Assembly (NCBI GenBank): GCA_032622095.1
Contig: CP136061.1
Location: forward strand, 254,647,582 to 254,711,581
DNA: 64,000 nucleotides
Reading direction: 5' to 3'
Origin: Siphonodentalium dalli
Taxonomy: Eukaryota > Mollusca > Scaphopoda > Gadilida > Siphonodentaliidae
The notes under the pieces are model-generated. The model had not been told where the DNA came from and did not search any database. It saw nothing but the letters and a program-made list of their open reading frames with translations. This document shows positions 10,173 through 21,689 of the stretch, piece by piece (the first letter of the stretch is position 1; each line of letters starts with the position of its first letter). A program made the translations under genes and the position numbers.

Positions 10173-12421
10173 TGACCAACCAAATAGTTGATTATCCCTG
10201 ATTATCTTGCATTATCATAGTTTATTGCGCGAGAATTTATTAGAACGGTGCCTAATGAAGATAACGATACTATTTGAATTTATCATATAAGTGTCATTAA
10301 TCAAGAAATATGTCAACATAATCACATTTCTAGGGATAGGCAGAGTGCCAAAGTTTTTATTAACATTCATTTTCATAATATATGGTCACATGATCTAGTC
10401 ACATAATCACATTTGAGTATTCTACAGACTACATGGTACAACACATTTCAGATTATTTGATATTTTGATAGTTGCTATGTGATATATTGCTTGAACCAAA
10501 TTGTTTATCAAAACATGTGCAAATACAACTGTTCATCCCAGTTTGAAGAATAATGCTAATACCAAACATAACCATGATATACCCGCATGACACTTCTTGG
10601 GGCATCTCAGAAACCAGAACTGAGGAAACATGTTATAACGTGTAATGGCAGGCTGGTAGCCACTGCCTGAAGTAATAGGCTTCGTAATATTAAATTGGAA
10701 ATGACATATGGATGGATAGCCCAATCTCACTTCTTTTTTGCTCACGATATCAGTGACGATAAAATTTTGTTACTGTGATTAACATACAAGCTGTTCACAT
10801 TAACTTGGAAAACAATTTGAAATTGTTCATGCTGGCCCGTATTCCATATATTATATCTTTATTTCCATGTCACATTTGGTCAAGTGTGCTTTCATTTTAT
10901 TGCTTATTTCCAGCTGAGTTCTGCATAGTTTCTCCACCGAGACTTATTAGTGGCCCAGTAAAAAGTCAACGCACCGACGGTCTCGAACCAAATTGCGTAT
11001 GAAGATGGATAACTCTAAAATCAAGAGGCTTTGTGTTTATAAAAATAAGGCCAATTTCGTCGAACAACATGTTGATAAATAACACGTTTCGTGCAATTTT
11101 ATACTATAGTAGTTGACAGTGATCAACAATATTTTTGGGCAATTAATCGATTCTGATAACTCGTCGCCATCCATATCGCCATTTTATTTTCTACACTTGT
11201 TCAATCGGCAGTTGAGAAGACCGATGTTCTGCAACTAATAGTATGTAGGAACACATGCAATTTTTTCAGAACACCGGCTACCTTCACACGATGCTTAGAA
11301 ACAAAATGGCGACATGGATGGCGACGAGTCACTCGTCGCTAATGGTGAAAATTGGTTCAAACTCCATTAATTTGGCGTCCGAAATGATTTTATCGCTGCT
11401 GAGTTATAGCTGAGTATGTTATTTATAGGAAACAGGCGACATATGCCCGGTATTTTGTGTTTAGTGCTTTTATTTGAGATATGTTTGTCCGGCCATTTTT
11501 TTATATTTTCATAACTTGAGATACATTATTAGGATACCGATTTATAAATTCGATTAAAACCTTATATTTGGGACTTTATGTCCAGTTACTATGGTCTAAT
11601 AAAAGATTCATGCCCCCCCCCCCCCCCCCCCCCCCATGTGGATATATCGTATATCCGCATGCCTGTGACATGCATATGACTTTATGTATATAGCCTTTTC
11701 CCCATACACCGATTTACACTGGTCATGTTAGCTTTCTTCATTTGATGCATGCATTTGTTATTAGATATAACCATTGCATAATGTCATATTTCACGTTTTC
11801 CATTCCTATATATGACTTGTTTGTTAATATATAGTGTAAGCCACTCTTCGTAGTTGGAGGTTAATACAAACACACATTTATGACCACCGCTTCACTTCTG
11901 TGTCGTGGAATTGGACCGCTGCTTTTCCACACCTTCAGTCTGCGATATATGTTTGGTTCTTATTAATATTACCAGGTGTGAAATGTTTTAAATAACCATG
12001 CGGATGAAATGCCAATCACATAAGCTTAACGAAAAGCACCAGAAATCTCAGAAAATCACTCAACATTTGCCAAATGAAACTAATTTTTAAAAACAAGTTC
12101 AGTATCCATATTCACAGGTTGCCCGCATCACCAGTATAATGGAATATGCGACAAAAAACATGTTGATACATAATACCTAGGGCAGTTTTATACTACAATT
12201 GACAGTGGTTAGCAATATTTTTTTGTCAATTAATTGATTCTGATAACTGAAGCGGCATTTCAAGAAATTAAGTTGTTGTTAGAAATCTAATGATATGGGG
12301 ACCATCGAATCGGATTGTGTACCTTTAAAATACTGTCATTACAGGGATAACTGAAGGTCAACGCAACATACCTGAAGGTCAAACACAACAGTGGTAACCT
12401 GTGAGACAAGTCAAGGTGTAA
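10173..12421. other. No gene; diverged dispersed-repeat copies
   Basis: Two diverged copies of one dispersed repeat lie near 10960-11170 and 12120-12330. They share AACATGTTGATA, TTATACTA, TTGACAGTG and CAATTAATYGATTCTGATAAC, and a third copy lies in reverse near 31670-31900. A 23-base poly-C run is at 11613-11635. No exon is supported. Confidence 0.45.
11613..11635 (+). repeat. Poly-C run (23)
   Basis: Uninterrupted run of 23 C, directly readable. Length is prone to sequencing and assembly error. Confidence 0.9.
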
Positions 12422-12514
12422 GCAGAATGAGGTCCCCAGAGGCTGAATTTGGTGATGCTAGCCCGCTATGCGGGGTAGCATCACTAAATTCACCCTCTGG
12501 GGACCTCATTCTGC
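12422..12514. mobile_element. Palindromic MITE, GAATGAGGTCCCC family
   Basis: A 93-bp near-perfect palindrome: GCAGAATGAGGTCCCCAGAG runs inward and its complement closes at CTCATTCTGC, around a centre GCTAGCCCGCTATGCGGGG. Related copies lie at 36671, 36872, 37158/37638 (split by an insertion), 53128 and 63884. As RNA it would fold into one long hairpin. Confidence 0.85.
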
Positions 12515-12754
12515 GATATAAATGTGTATACAATACACTTTACAATAAACAGAGTGAAGGAATGTGAAACGTCAATGCATCCCCCATTGTTAACAAGTTA
12601 AAGCGAAAATGTTGCTTATAATGGCTGGGGCCCATCCCACTGGTATCAAATGTACGCAAGATATATAAAGGCATGTCCATACGTTAGCTGTTGAATGTCA
12701 TTTAAAACTTCCATGCATGACTGGATCGAACTTCCTGAATTTTTACAAAAACCC

Positions 12755-12985
12755 TGTGCCAATGCATTCTCTTATATATGCGAGTCGACCATATAATTGT
12801 TGAAAAATGTAAGAAAAATAATGATAAAACATTGTTAAAGAATATAAGAAATAACGATATAAAATGATAAAAATTGTTGAAGAATGTAAGAAAAAATGAT
12901 GAAAATGATAAAATGAAAAATTGATAAAAAATATTACAAACAATTGTTAGGCCAATGCATTCTCTAATATATGCGAGTCTCCCAA
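12755..12985. mobile_element. Reduced copy of the hairpin-cassette element
   Basis: Contains CCTGTGCCAATGCATTCTCT followed by one arm, an AT-rich spacer (AATGTAAGAAAAAATGATG) and a second arm, but both hairpins have lost their return arms. There are no CCCTTT ends here, so it is a deleted copy. Confidence 0.7.
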
Positions 12986-13560
12986 TTCAAACTTGACCTT
13001 TCGTGTCATGTGTTTAATCCACATTCTAAATTTGAAAGCTATCTGATAATCAAGTTATCGTTCGGACAAGAAAATAATCATCAAATTCTAAGTCATATAT
13101 AAGGCGCATAATGAAAACTTTTATTCTGGGAACAATCATTGAATCAAACTGCTTCCAGCTGTTTATGTTGTTAACATAGTTGATTAGATACCAAAATAAT
13201 AATTGGCAAAATTTAAGTCGTAAAGGGGCATATCTCCGTCAGAAATTGTTGGATCGCATCCAAATTCGAACTTCATCGAGACTTTCTAATATGAAGGCCA
13301 CATACCAAATGTCGTCAAATTCTGTCGAATATTATTCATGTTATCATCCGGACACCAAATGTTTTGGATGGACGGACTGGCGGACACGCAGACGTGCGGA
13401 CATACACCGCTCATTCTATTGTCTCCCGAAAAATATTTTCGGGCGACAACAAAAACGTCAGTCAACATCAGGAAAAATGTAGAAACATATATGAACTTTT
13501 TTCTTATTTTTATCATTGATAGTTCTTATCTCTTCTATAGGAATTGGATTCTCCCACCAA
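12986..13560. repeat. Dispersed repeat with GGACGGACTGGCGGAC tract
   Basis: Contains phrases of the type AATTCGAACTTCATCGAGAC, CATCCGGACACCAAATG and a TCTCCCGAAAAATATTTTCG dyad. Related material is seen near 38 kb and 45.3 kb. Two overlapping open frames here do not resemble proteins. Confidence 0.45.
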
Positions 13561-13692
13561 GTTAAAACCATGTACCTGTGTACATCGGAATGGTCTATTG
13601 TTGATTTGGAGGGATGTAAAGTTGAGCTACAAATGACTGTCGCTGTAACAGTATATGTTTACATAATAATGGCTTTAGCATGTGACATTTTA

Positions 13693-14080
13693 TTAACCCT
13701 TTCCCAACAATCCGGCCAAAAACGGCCAAATAAAGCTGCAACAGCCTAAATTATCTTGGGTCTGTCTCAATAAAACCATACAAATATGGATATCATTGGA
13801 ACCGGCTCATTGACCACATTGTGATGGTTACAGTTATGCCCTGTGCCAATGCATTCTCTTATATATGCGAGTCGACCATAGGTCGCCTCGCATATATAAG
13901 AGAATGCATTGGCCTAAAAAAAAATCTTTTTTTACCATTTTTCTTACATTCTTTAACAATTTTATAATTTTTAATGTGTTAAGCCAATGCATTCTCTTAT
14001 ATATGCGAGGCGACCTATGGTCGACTCGCATATATAAGAGAATGCATTGGCACAGGGTCGTTCTGTTGGTAAAGGGTTAA
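13693..14080 (-). mobile_element. TTAA element, type A (reverse orientation)
   Basis: TTAA at both ends with inverted termini CCCTTTCCCAACA / TGTTGGTAAAGGG. Two inverted hairpins built on CCAATGCATTCTCTTATATA are separated by an AT-rich spacer (TTCTTACATTCTTTAACAAT). A one-sided module (AAAGCTGCAACAGCCTAAAT ... AACCGGCTCATTGACC) lies between one terminus and the cassette. TTAA target and CCC ends are hallmarks of piggyBac-like elements. It is non-autonomous with no transposase. Confidence 0.85.
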
Positions 14081-14407
14081 TGGAGAATATTTGTGGCGCG
14101 AGTGTGATCGCCAGTGAAAGCTGGGTAATCTACACTCTTGTTGTCTGAAAAGATCGGTATATTGAATTTGTGATCGGCGCATTGCGATAATAAGTAACCC
14201 CACCCATCCGACTTTCAGCACTATATTTCCGTTGGACATGCATGCACGTGCATGTGTCATTCAATTCGGGCACGCCCATTTAAAGCATTGATGCGAAAAC
14301 GAAAATGAAAATGAAAGTAGGATGGATTTACACTGAACTCATTGAACATATTTATTTATTTTGTGACTCGAAACACAGGAGCTTGGAACATGATCAATAA
14401 CTGCCTT

Positions 14408-14834
14408 ATTACCCTTTACCCGACAGAACGGCCCTGTGCCAATGCATTCTCTTATATATGCGAGTCGACCATAGGTCGCCTCGCATATATAAGAGAATGC
14501 ATTGGCTTGACACATATTAAAAATGATAAAATTGTCAAAGAATGTAGAAAAATATTATAAAAAATGTTAAAAAATGTAAGAAAAAATTATAAAATTGTTA
14601 AAGAATGTAAGAATTTTTTTTTTTTAGGCCAATGCATTCTCTTATATATGCGAGGCGACCTATATAAGAGAATGCATTGGCACAGGGCATAACTGTAACC
14701 AGCACAATGTGGTCAATGAACCGGTTCCAATGATATCCATATTTGTATGGTGTTATTGAGACAGACCGAAGATATTTTAGGCTGTTGACGCTTTATTTGG
14801 GCGTTTTTGGCCGCTTTGTTGGGTAAAGGGTTAA
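14408..14834 (+). mobile_element. TTAA element, type A
   Basis: Left terminus CCCTTTACCCGACAGAACGG, two hairpins (the second lacks part of its loop), and the right terminus TTGGGTAAAGGGTTAA. The left target is ATTA instead of TTAA, so one flank is mutated. Confidence 0.8.
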
Positions 14835-16066
14835 TTAATTAATTATTTATTATTTACCCACCCTTCAACAGCGTGGTATCTATTTAAGGGGTTAGGTGGG
14901 GGGGGGGGGTGGGCACATAATTAATAATTAATTAGCTAGTCAAGGCAGTTATTAATCAATTTCCAAGCTCCTATTAGTCAAAAGTCTGCATTGATGTCCA
15001 ATAAAACCGTGCATGATCTTTCGAGTTCCAGTTGCAAGTATATATACCAGAAACTGATTGGTGCTTCAATAGAAGATCACAACATACCTGTTTCTACAGG
15101 GTTCTCCGAAAACAACGGAGGAAACTACTTCAACCAACCAACCAACCAATGGCCTTTGAGTTATAACAATTAAGTGCGCGTAAAGCATGTTCAGAACTTC
15201 TGTAGGCCTAAACAAAATAATACCTTCGTTTCCGGTAACCCCCACCCCCGTTCGCCAGACGGGCCCCCGTAAAATAAAATAAAAATTCCGAAGTTCCCAA
15301 TTTACAGCCTGAAAATTCCCAATATCATTCTCCCAGCTTGACTTTATTCTTCCAGTTTCTATCAGTTTAAGTTTCTGATTTTAATTCAATGAGTCATTAG
15401 CCTAATTACCTTGCACAATCGCACTCACAAAACACTCGAAACCGGGGTTAGTGGGCACACACACAAAAAAACGCGATTCCTCGAAAATAGGCAACTTTAA
15501 CCCAAAGTATTTTAGACTTATTCAATGTGTTTATTATCTCAATTTGATATGTGTTGATTAATAGAAATTAAATGGCTTTGGACATACATGACAATTGATT
15601 GTTTCATATACAAATTCGCAACAATCTGTAGTTAAATTTTCTGATAGCTAGACACTAACGCATGTAACAAGAGTATGAAAATTGGATGAAACGTTGATGA
15701 TTTGTGGGAAGGTTCAGGGAGGTGGGGATATTTTTTAGCTGGTTGAATATTGTTCACATTTAGTATACAGGGAACTCATGCTTAATATAAACGCAACATG
15801 TTATTATGGAATAACTACTTAATTATGCATGCATGTACTAAATTATACAAAGAATCAATCATATATAATAGTCCTGACTATAATTATTATATAATAATTT
15901 CTACTACTAGAACAAAGTCTATATATATAAGATTTATAGAGGTATTGACTTAGTATGAGCTGTTATGTGTATACATGTCATGTATCAGATTTATAGAGTT
16001 ACTGTCCCACAGACTTAGCTTGAGTTGGAATTTACACTGTTGTTTTATTCATTAGTTGATTATGTT
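14835..16066. other. No gene seen
   Basis: AT-rich DNA with a 10-base G run near 14898 and a short Gly/Pro-free open frame at 14991-15173 without recognisable features. Confidence 0.4.
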
Positions 16067-16438
16067 TTAACCCTTTACCCAACAGAAGGGCCCTGTGCCA
16101 ATGCATTCTCTTATATATGCGAGTCGACCATAGGTCGCCTCGCATATATAAGAGAATGCATTGGCTTAACACATTAAAAATTATAAAATTGTTAAAGAAT
16201 GTAAGAATTTTTTTAGGCCAATGCATTCTCTTATATATGCGAGGCGACCTATGGTCGACTCGCGTATATAAGAGAATGCATTGGCACAGGGCATAACTGT
16301 AACTATCACAATGTGGTCAAGGAGCCGGTTCCAATGATATCCATATTTGTATGGTTCTATTGAGACAGACCGAAGATATTTTAGGCTGTTGAAGCTTTAT
16401 TTGGCCGGTTTTGGCCGGTTTGTTGGGTAAAGGGTTAA
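16067..16438 (+). mobile_element. TTAA element, type A
   Basis: TTAA at both ends (16067-16070, 16435-16438), termini TTAACCCTTTACCCAACA and TTGGGTAAAGGGTTAA, two hairpins around a shortened AT-rich spacer, and the one-sided module ending GAAGCTTTATTTGGCCGG. Confidence 0.9.
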
Positions 16439-17557
16439 ACATCATATGTTTTAAAGTCATTTGATAGTGTCATTATTTCATTTTGAAAATTCCCAATTTA
16501 CCCGGCTACGGTATCTATTTTTCCCAATTGCATGGGACCGGACCCGGATCTTGCCAAGGTAATCTAGATTGTTTGTAATGAAATCTGTAATGCACATATA
16601 CATGTATTTATCAACGCTCTGAATCGAATTAAGTCCTCGTTGACACGTCCCTTGGCCTTTTATGAATTGATGCGAAAACTAAATTGAATGTATATATAAT
16701 GAATTTACAGTGGAACCGTTGCACATACTGTAGATGTTTTTATTAAATAAATTAAGAACATACCGATTATTCAAAGAAAACTATATACACTGGAAACATG
16801 TCTAGTGAATATAATAATTTTGAAACTATAGGAAAGCGTTTAGTAAACTAATATAGAGAATAATCATTGTCTTGAAGTTGAAAAAGCCAGACAAAGACAA
16901 CCCAAAATAGCATACGAGAGGAGTTGTGGTGATAATTCAATTGAGAAACACTTCCTTGTGCAATGTATGAAGTATATATAGTGAGTGAAACGCGAGAAAG
17001 GTTTTTCATTGACATTTTAGGCAGAAATACCCGAATTTCAATATATGAATGAGGACGATAAATTCATATTTCTTATGAAAAACGAAAACAAAGATGTTTG
17101 TATTATACAGTCTGTAACATGGTCCGGAAACTGTTCGAAGAGAGCGTACAACAATTACTTGTAATATTTATGATATGTCTACAAATTCCATATATAATTT
17201 GACACGCATGAACTTTAATATTGCTTGTGAAGTTCATGTTATTATGTGTGGCATCTGCCCCTATAAAGTGGGTGTAAATTGTTAATAAATTTTAATAAAT
17301 ATATATGTATTTATTAATTGTCTAACTTGAAATGTCCAATAAAATCATACCTGATCTTCAAAGTTGAAGTTGCAAGTACCTATATATTACTGTATACAGC
17401 CTTTGTTATAACAAATGCGTGCGTCGAATGATTGCAGAACTTGTTTAGGTGCGAATACAAAGGCGACGGGTAGAGTCTATTCACATATAGAAATATAGCT
17501 TCGTCGACTGATATTGATGGTGCGGTGAAGCGATATAACTCTTATGCTTTTACGAGC

Positions 17558-17569
17558 TGACGTCACGTG
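17558..17569. promoter_or_regulatory. CRE plus E-box composite motif
   Basis: TGACGTCA (consensus cAMP-response element) overlaps CACGTG (E-box). It is a perfect palindromic pair in AT-rich DNA, 90-280 bp from the exon-like pieces. A functional promoter is only inferred. Confidence 0.25.
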
Positions 17570-17657
17570 TTCTGGCAAATCGTATAGTAAAAACAATTCA
17601 ATTTTATGGGTGTGTCAGTTCTGGGAATATAGAACCCGACACCCAGGCTGCCGTTAC

Positions 17658-17695
17658 CTGTTGATCGCCCAAAAAACTTCACCGGATCAATAAAT
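17658..17695 (-). CDS. Exon-like piece, unknown product
   Basis: On the minus strand it has a strong pyrimidine-rich acceptor (TTTTCTTACTCGCAG) and a CAG|GTAACG donor. The only open frame reads FIDPVKFFGRST, entered in phase 2 and left in phase 1. It would join in phase to the piece at 17841-17787 across a 91-bp intron (KQ-R-FIDPVKFFGRS). No family recognised; it could be chance. Confidence 0.18.
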
Positions 17696-17786
17696 CTGCG
17701 AGTAAGAAAACATTGATGAATGGCCCAGATATAAACTTAAATTAAAGCATATATAGACGATACAATAAGAACACATAGTCACATAC

Positions 17787-17841
17787 CTCTGCTTGACGGT
17801 GTGAACTGGACTCAACTGGCGCCGAATCCGATTTATGATGC
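17787..17841 (-). CDS. Exon-like piece, unknown product
   Basis: This 55-nt minus-strand piece lies between an AAATTTAG acceptor and a GAG|GTATGT donor. Two frames are open: HHKSDSAPVESSSHRQAE, or IINRIRRQLSPVHTVKQ, which leaves in phase 2 and fits the next piece. The base composition is less AT-rich than its surroundings. No product can be named. Confidence 0.18.
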
Positions 17842-18192
17842 CTAAATTTAACTATGTAATAGAAAATTTGAAATAATATATTATGTGGCTTGCATAATAA
17901 ACCAAGCAGGAAGTACCCTGGGTGACGTCTGCTCAATATATCGCGAACCCGTGTGTTTATCGACCCGTTCTACTGTCACAACCGTCTGCTAATGTAGGGG
18001 TCAGTGCGCATGTCAGGGTACATTTTGCGTTCCAACTCATTTCTATTTAGATTTTTGTGTAAACAAAATTGTCAAATTGAATAGCGTCCGCGTATGGAAT
18101 GTCATCCATTTTTGCAAATATATTCACACTGTGCATGCTGGCTCGACATGTTCCGGTATACGTGGTTGCTGACAAACACAGAATGTATACAT

Positions 18193-18658
18193 GTATATGT
18201 GACCCGCCATATCAAATCCAGTCGTAAGTCGGGATTTGTTTACCCTGTGCCAATGCATTCTCTTATATATGTGAGTCGACCAGGTCGCCTCGCATATATA
18301 AGAGAATGCATTGGCCTAACAATTTTTTATCATTTTTTTTAAATAAATGTTTCTTACAATTTTTAGGACATAAAATAAAAAACATCCATTACCCTGCAGG
18401 GAGCCCCACACATATATAGAAGCATATAGAAGAGTGTCGTCTGCTCATGTTTGTCTGGGGCTCTGTATGGGTGAAATTATAAAATTGTTAAAGAATACAA
18501 AAAAATTTATTAAAATTGTAAAAAATTGTTAGGCCAATGCATTCTCTTATATATGCGAGGCGACCTATGGTCGACTCGCATATATAAGAGAATGCATTGG
18601 CACAGGGTAAATAAAATCCCGACTTACGACTGGATTTGATATGGCGGGTCACATATAC
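18193..18658. mobile_element. Hairpin-cassette element with a different terminus (type D)
   Basis: The shared double-hairpin cassette is enclosed by long inverted repeats unlike the TTAA types: TGACCCGCCATATCAAATCC followed by AGTCGTAAGTCGGGATTT on the left and the exact complement on the right. No TTAA target is seen at the outer ends. An insertion-like stretch at about 18363-18470 sits between the hairpins. Confidence 0.8.
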
Positions 18659-19335
18659 AGCAGGGATGGTGCTTATAAGGTCTTAGTTAGGCGTGTCCAA
18701 CTCACAATTTACAACTGACCGACATGGGACAAACTCACATTGACGTACACGGGCAATGCCGGCAGTGTTTCGAATGTTGCTATATTATCATATTATATAG
18801 CTTTCTCCTTAATTCCATTGCATGGACTGATGGCTCTCTGCTAAGGCTACAGAAGACCATAATGTATATAACCACACTTCTTAGCCATGATTAAAAGCAA
18901 TGATCTTTGTGACGTCCAACAATCATCTCATCGAAAAGCTCGAAGGCAGAGAAAACAAGAGTGGTAGCGCTATAGTTTGTGGACATGCTCATCAACGCAA
19001 CATACCTCTAGTTGGTATTCACGTTGAACATGTCACCCTTGTGTTGATGGGATTCATATTTTCTTCAACCATACTGACAATATTGCCCAGAACGAGGATG
19101 ATAACAACGCATACCCTCATTATTTGAATGACATGTCAAATGCATCGTCTTTAAGACAACACCTAGTTATGGGGGAAGGCTTACACAGTAGTACCCATGC
19201 AGGTACACGCCCAATCAAGTTGATCCAAAACAGCTACCAAAACGAGTGTGAAAATACTATTATAACACACAAGGAAACAAAATCGTGAGAACAACGCGCA
19301 TACATTCACATCTGTCGATACGAGGAAATCATTGA
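18659..19335. other. No confident gene
   Basis: Single-copy-looking sequence. On the minus strand an ATG at 19115-19113 opens a hydrophobic start (MRVCVVIILVLGNIVSMVEE) that could be a signal peptide, but the frame stops after about 33 residues and no good donor in a usable phase follows. Confidence 0.3.
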
Positions 19336-19734
19336 TTAACCCTTTACCCAACAGAAGGGCCCTATGCCAATGCATTCTCTTATATATGCGAGTCGACCAT
19401 AGGTCGCCTCGCATATATAAGAGAATGCATTGGCTTAACACATTAAAAATTATAAAATTGTTAAAGAATGTAAGAAAAAATGGTAAAAAGTGTTAAAAAC
19501 AGATTTTTTTTAGGCCAATGCATTCTCTTATATATGCGAGGCGACCTATGGTCGACTCGCATATATAAGAGAATGCATTGGCACAGGGCTAACTGTAACT
19601 ATCACAATGTGGTCAAGGAGCCGGTTCCAATGATATCCATATTTGTATGGTTTTATTGAGACAGACCGAAGATAATTTAGGCTGTTGCAGCTTTATTTGG
19701 CCGTTTTTGGCCGGTTTGTTGGGTAAAGGGTTAA
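19336..19734 (+). mobile_element. TTAA element, type A
   Basis: TTAA at 19336-19339 and 19731-19734, termini CCCTTTACCCAACA / TGTTGGGTAAAGGG, two complete hairpins and the one-sided module. It is 399 bp, the usual full length of this type. Confidence 0.92.
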
Positions 19735-19876
19735 AACGCAGTATACAATACAACAATATGACACCCAAAGACAAATATAACTCAAAAACGAAATTAAACG
19801 AAAGAGAACTGAAACACCAAACAAAAATTTCGTAATCTCAGATGGCGTTATCGTTGAATGACATCAGTCACATTCA

Positions 19877-19940
19877 AATATACACACTGCATGGCCCAAC
19901 AAATTAATATATACACACTGCATGGCCCAACAAATTAATT
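19877..19940. repeat. Direct duplication of about 32 bp
   Basis: ATATACACACTGCATGGCCC followed by AACAAATTAAT occurs twice head to tail. Confidence 0.85.
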
Positions 19941-21054
19941 GAACACATGCACATGCAATTACCACAAAACCTTGTTACAATACGGACATTGGCTACTTCA
20001 ACCAAACATCAAATCAATCCTATATGTAAAATAGAGTATTCCCAATTCGACGTTACAATAAACAACTCGAAATATTGCAAATAAGCCGATCCATAGTCGT
20101 GAGTCAGCGTTTATTAAGGATTGCATGTTTACAGAGAATATTGTGGGCACATGTGGACATACAGGTTATTGTACATATCGAGAAAACTGCGCAGTCGGCC
20201 AGGAAAAACCGCCTAGGTAAAAACCCCCTTTATTTTCTGGACAATGTTCGGAAATTCATTCTCAATGACAATATATCAAAAACACAAACAATGCTTTGAT
20301 GTACTATATATAAGCTTGCATATTCTATTAAGTGTTCACATATATAAAAATAAAAGTGACCTGCTGTCTCGACTGGTTAGACTAGAATGAACTCTCACCA
20401 AACTATAATCCTCTGACAACTACTATCTAATAACAACTTCTCATTGGTCGACATGACAATGATCTCTCCACCCCCAATTTACGTTAACTCACGTACTGTG
20501 AATACAATTTTTTCGTGCTAATCCAAGTAAACGCTCGAAAAATATCAGAAGGAATACAAGAATGCGTGCCCGATTGAAAACAGACCCTTATAAAAAATTA
20601 TGTACACCAACACTGACAGTGTAATGACCAAAAGAGACGAACTAAACGAAATATTGAAACTGTAAAACTGGCAGTTGTGTGCATAACTAAAGTATATCCG
20701 AAAAAGACAAAGTGTCACGTGCAGAAATGTGAGCTAGCGCTTGAACACTACCATTTGTTTCTTAGTAACCAACCCAACGCGCGTGGAGTGGCTATATGGT
20801 CACAAATCTGGAACTGGAACTTGAATCGAAACTGTTCATATGTTTTAGAAAATCTGAACAGTTCAAAACATTCCAATGGAAAGATAATACATTTTAGATC
20901 TTATAACTCGTCTGGATTGACTCACAACCATACCAATACTTGTTTGTGATATGCCCTAAATACTAGTTTCTAGATAGTTTCATATATGATTATATAGTCT
21001 GTACGTGTGCGTGGATGTGAAATACAAGCCATCTATTCAATTATTTATAGTGAT
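19941..21054. other. No gene seen
   Basis: AT-rich sequence. The open frame at 20677-20949 has no recognisable motif and no flanking splice or start context that I trust. Confidence 0.4.
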
Positions 21055-21195
21055 ATTGTTTTAAGGGATAGCAGGAAGACAGCCCGATAGGGCTGGGCTA
21101 ACCCCCAACAATATACAGCATTACCTTATTATGTGTTACTGCCATTGTATTATTCATGTGTGTATTGTAAATATATTATCCTATCCTATCTCTAA
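21055..21195 (+). mobile_element. 3' tail of a CR1-like non-LTR retrotransposon
   Basis: Contains GCAGGAAGACAGCCCGATAG, GGGCTGGGCTAACCCC and GTATTGTAAATATATTATCC, ending in a short TATCC repeat (ATCCTATCCTATC). A short 3' microsatellite tail is typical of CR1/L2-type elements. The body upstream is not recognisable, so it is a 5'-truncated or decayed copy. Family call from memory. Confidence 0.45.
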
Positions 21196-21689
21196 ACTTG
21201 AACGGAAACTGCACCTTGAATCGGCATAATTTCTCTGAGTCAGTATGTCCACACGGGAAACAATCAAGAGAGAAACGGTGTTGCTTGGCTGTATTTACCG
21301 GAGCCCCGATTCGAATAGTGACAATAACCAACAATTGAATACCCCCTTCGAATCTACATCGAATGTAACCTCTCCTGGTTAGCCAACGGACGGACCAGGC
21401 TGGCAACCTGTCAATCTGCCATATCATACAGTTCCATATACTAGTTTGTTAAATCCTATGCCATGCATGCGCCGACAAGTGGGTCCCTATATAAGCGGAA
21501 AAAGACTAATCAAATTGTCAAATTTAGCCATCGCCAATAATTTGGTCTACTCCACTACCCCCCCCCCCCCCCAAAGCAACAATAAGAATCGAGACTCCGC
21601 TTCTCCGCGCGTGGCTAAGGATAGGTATTGTTTATTGTCATTCAGTTTTGTTTGTTTTTTTCTTTTCTTCGTACCATGTATATCTTGGT

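Larger units (their letters stand above)
16439..18192. other. AT-rich region with weak exon candidates only
   Basis: Mostly AT-rich. The only points of interest are two short minus-strand exon-like pieces at 17658-17695 and 17787-17841 and a TGACGTCACGTG motif at 17558-17569, listed separately. Confidence 0.4.

Noticed and set aside
13834-14080. Recurrent 60-100 codon frames over the hairpin elements (IYKRMHWPN-type peptides)
   Set aside because: They follow from the palindromic cassette read in both directions and recur at every copy, so they reflect the repeat and not a gene.
19013-19115. Signal-peptide-like start MRVCVVIILVLGNIVSMVEE on the minus strand
   Set aside because: Stops after about 33 codons; the only donor that would match the 17841 piece (AAC|GTGAAT) is weak and uses the other frame of that piece.
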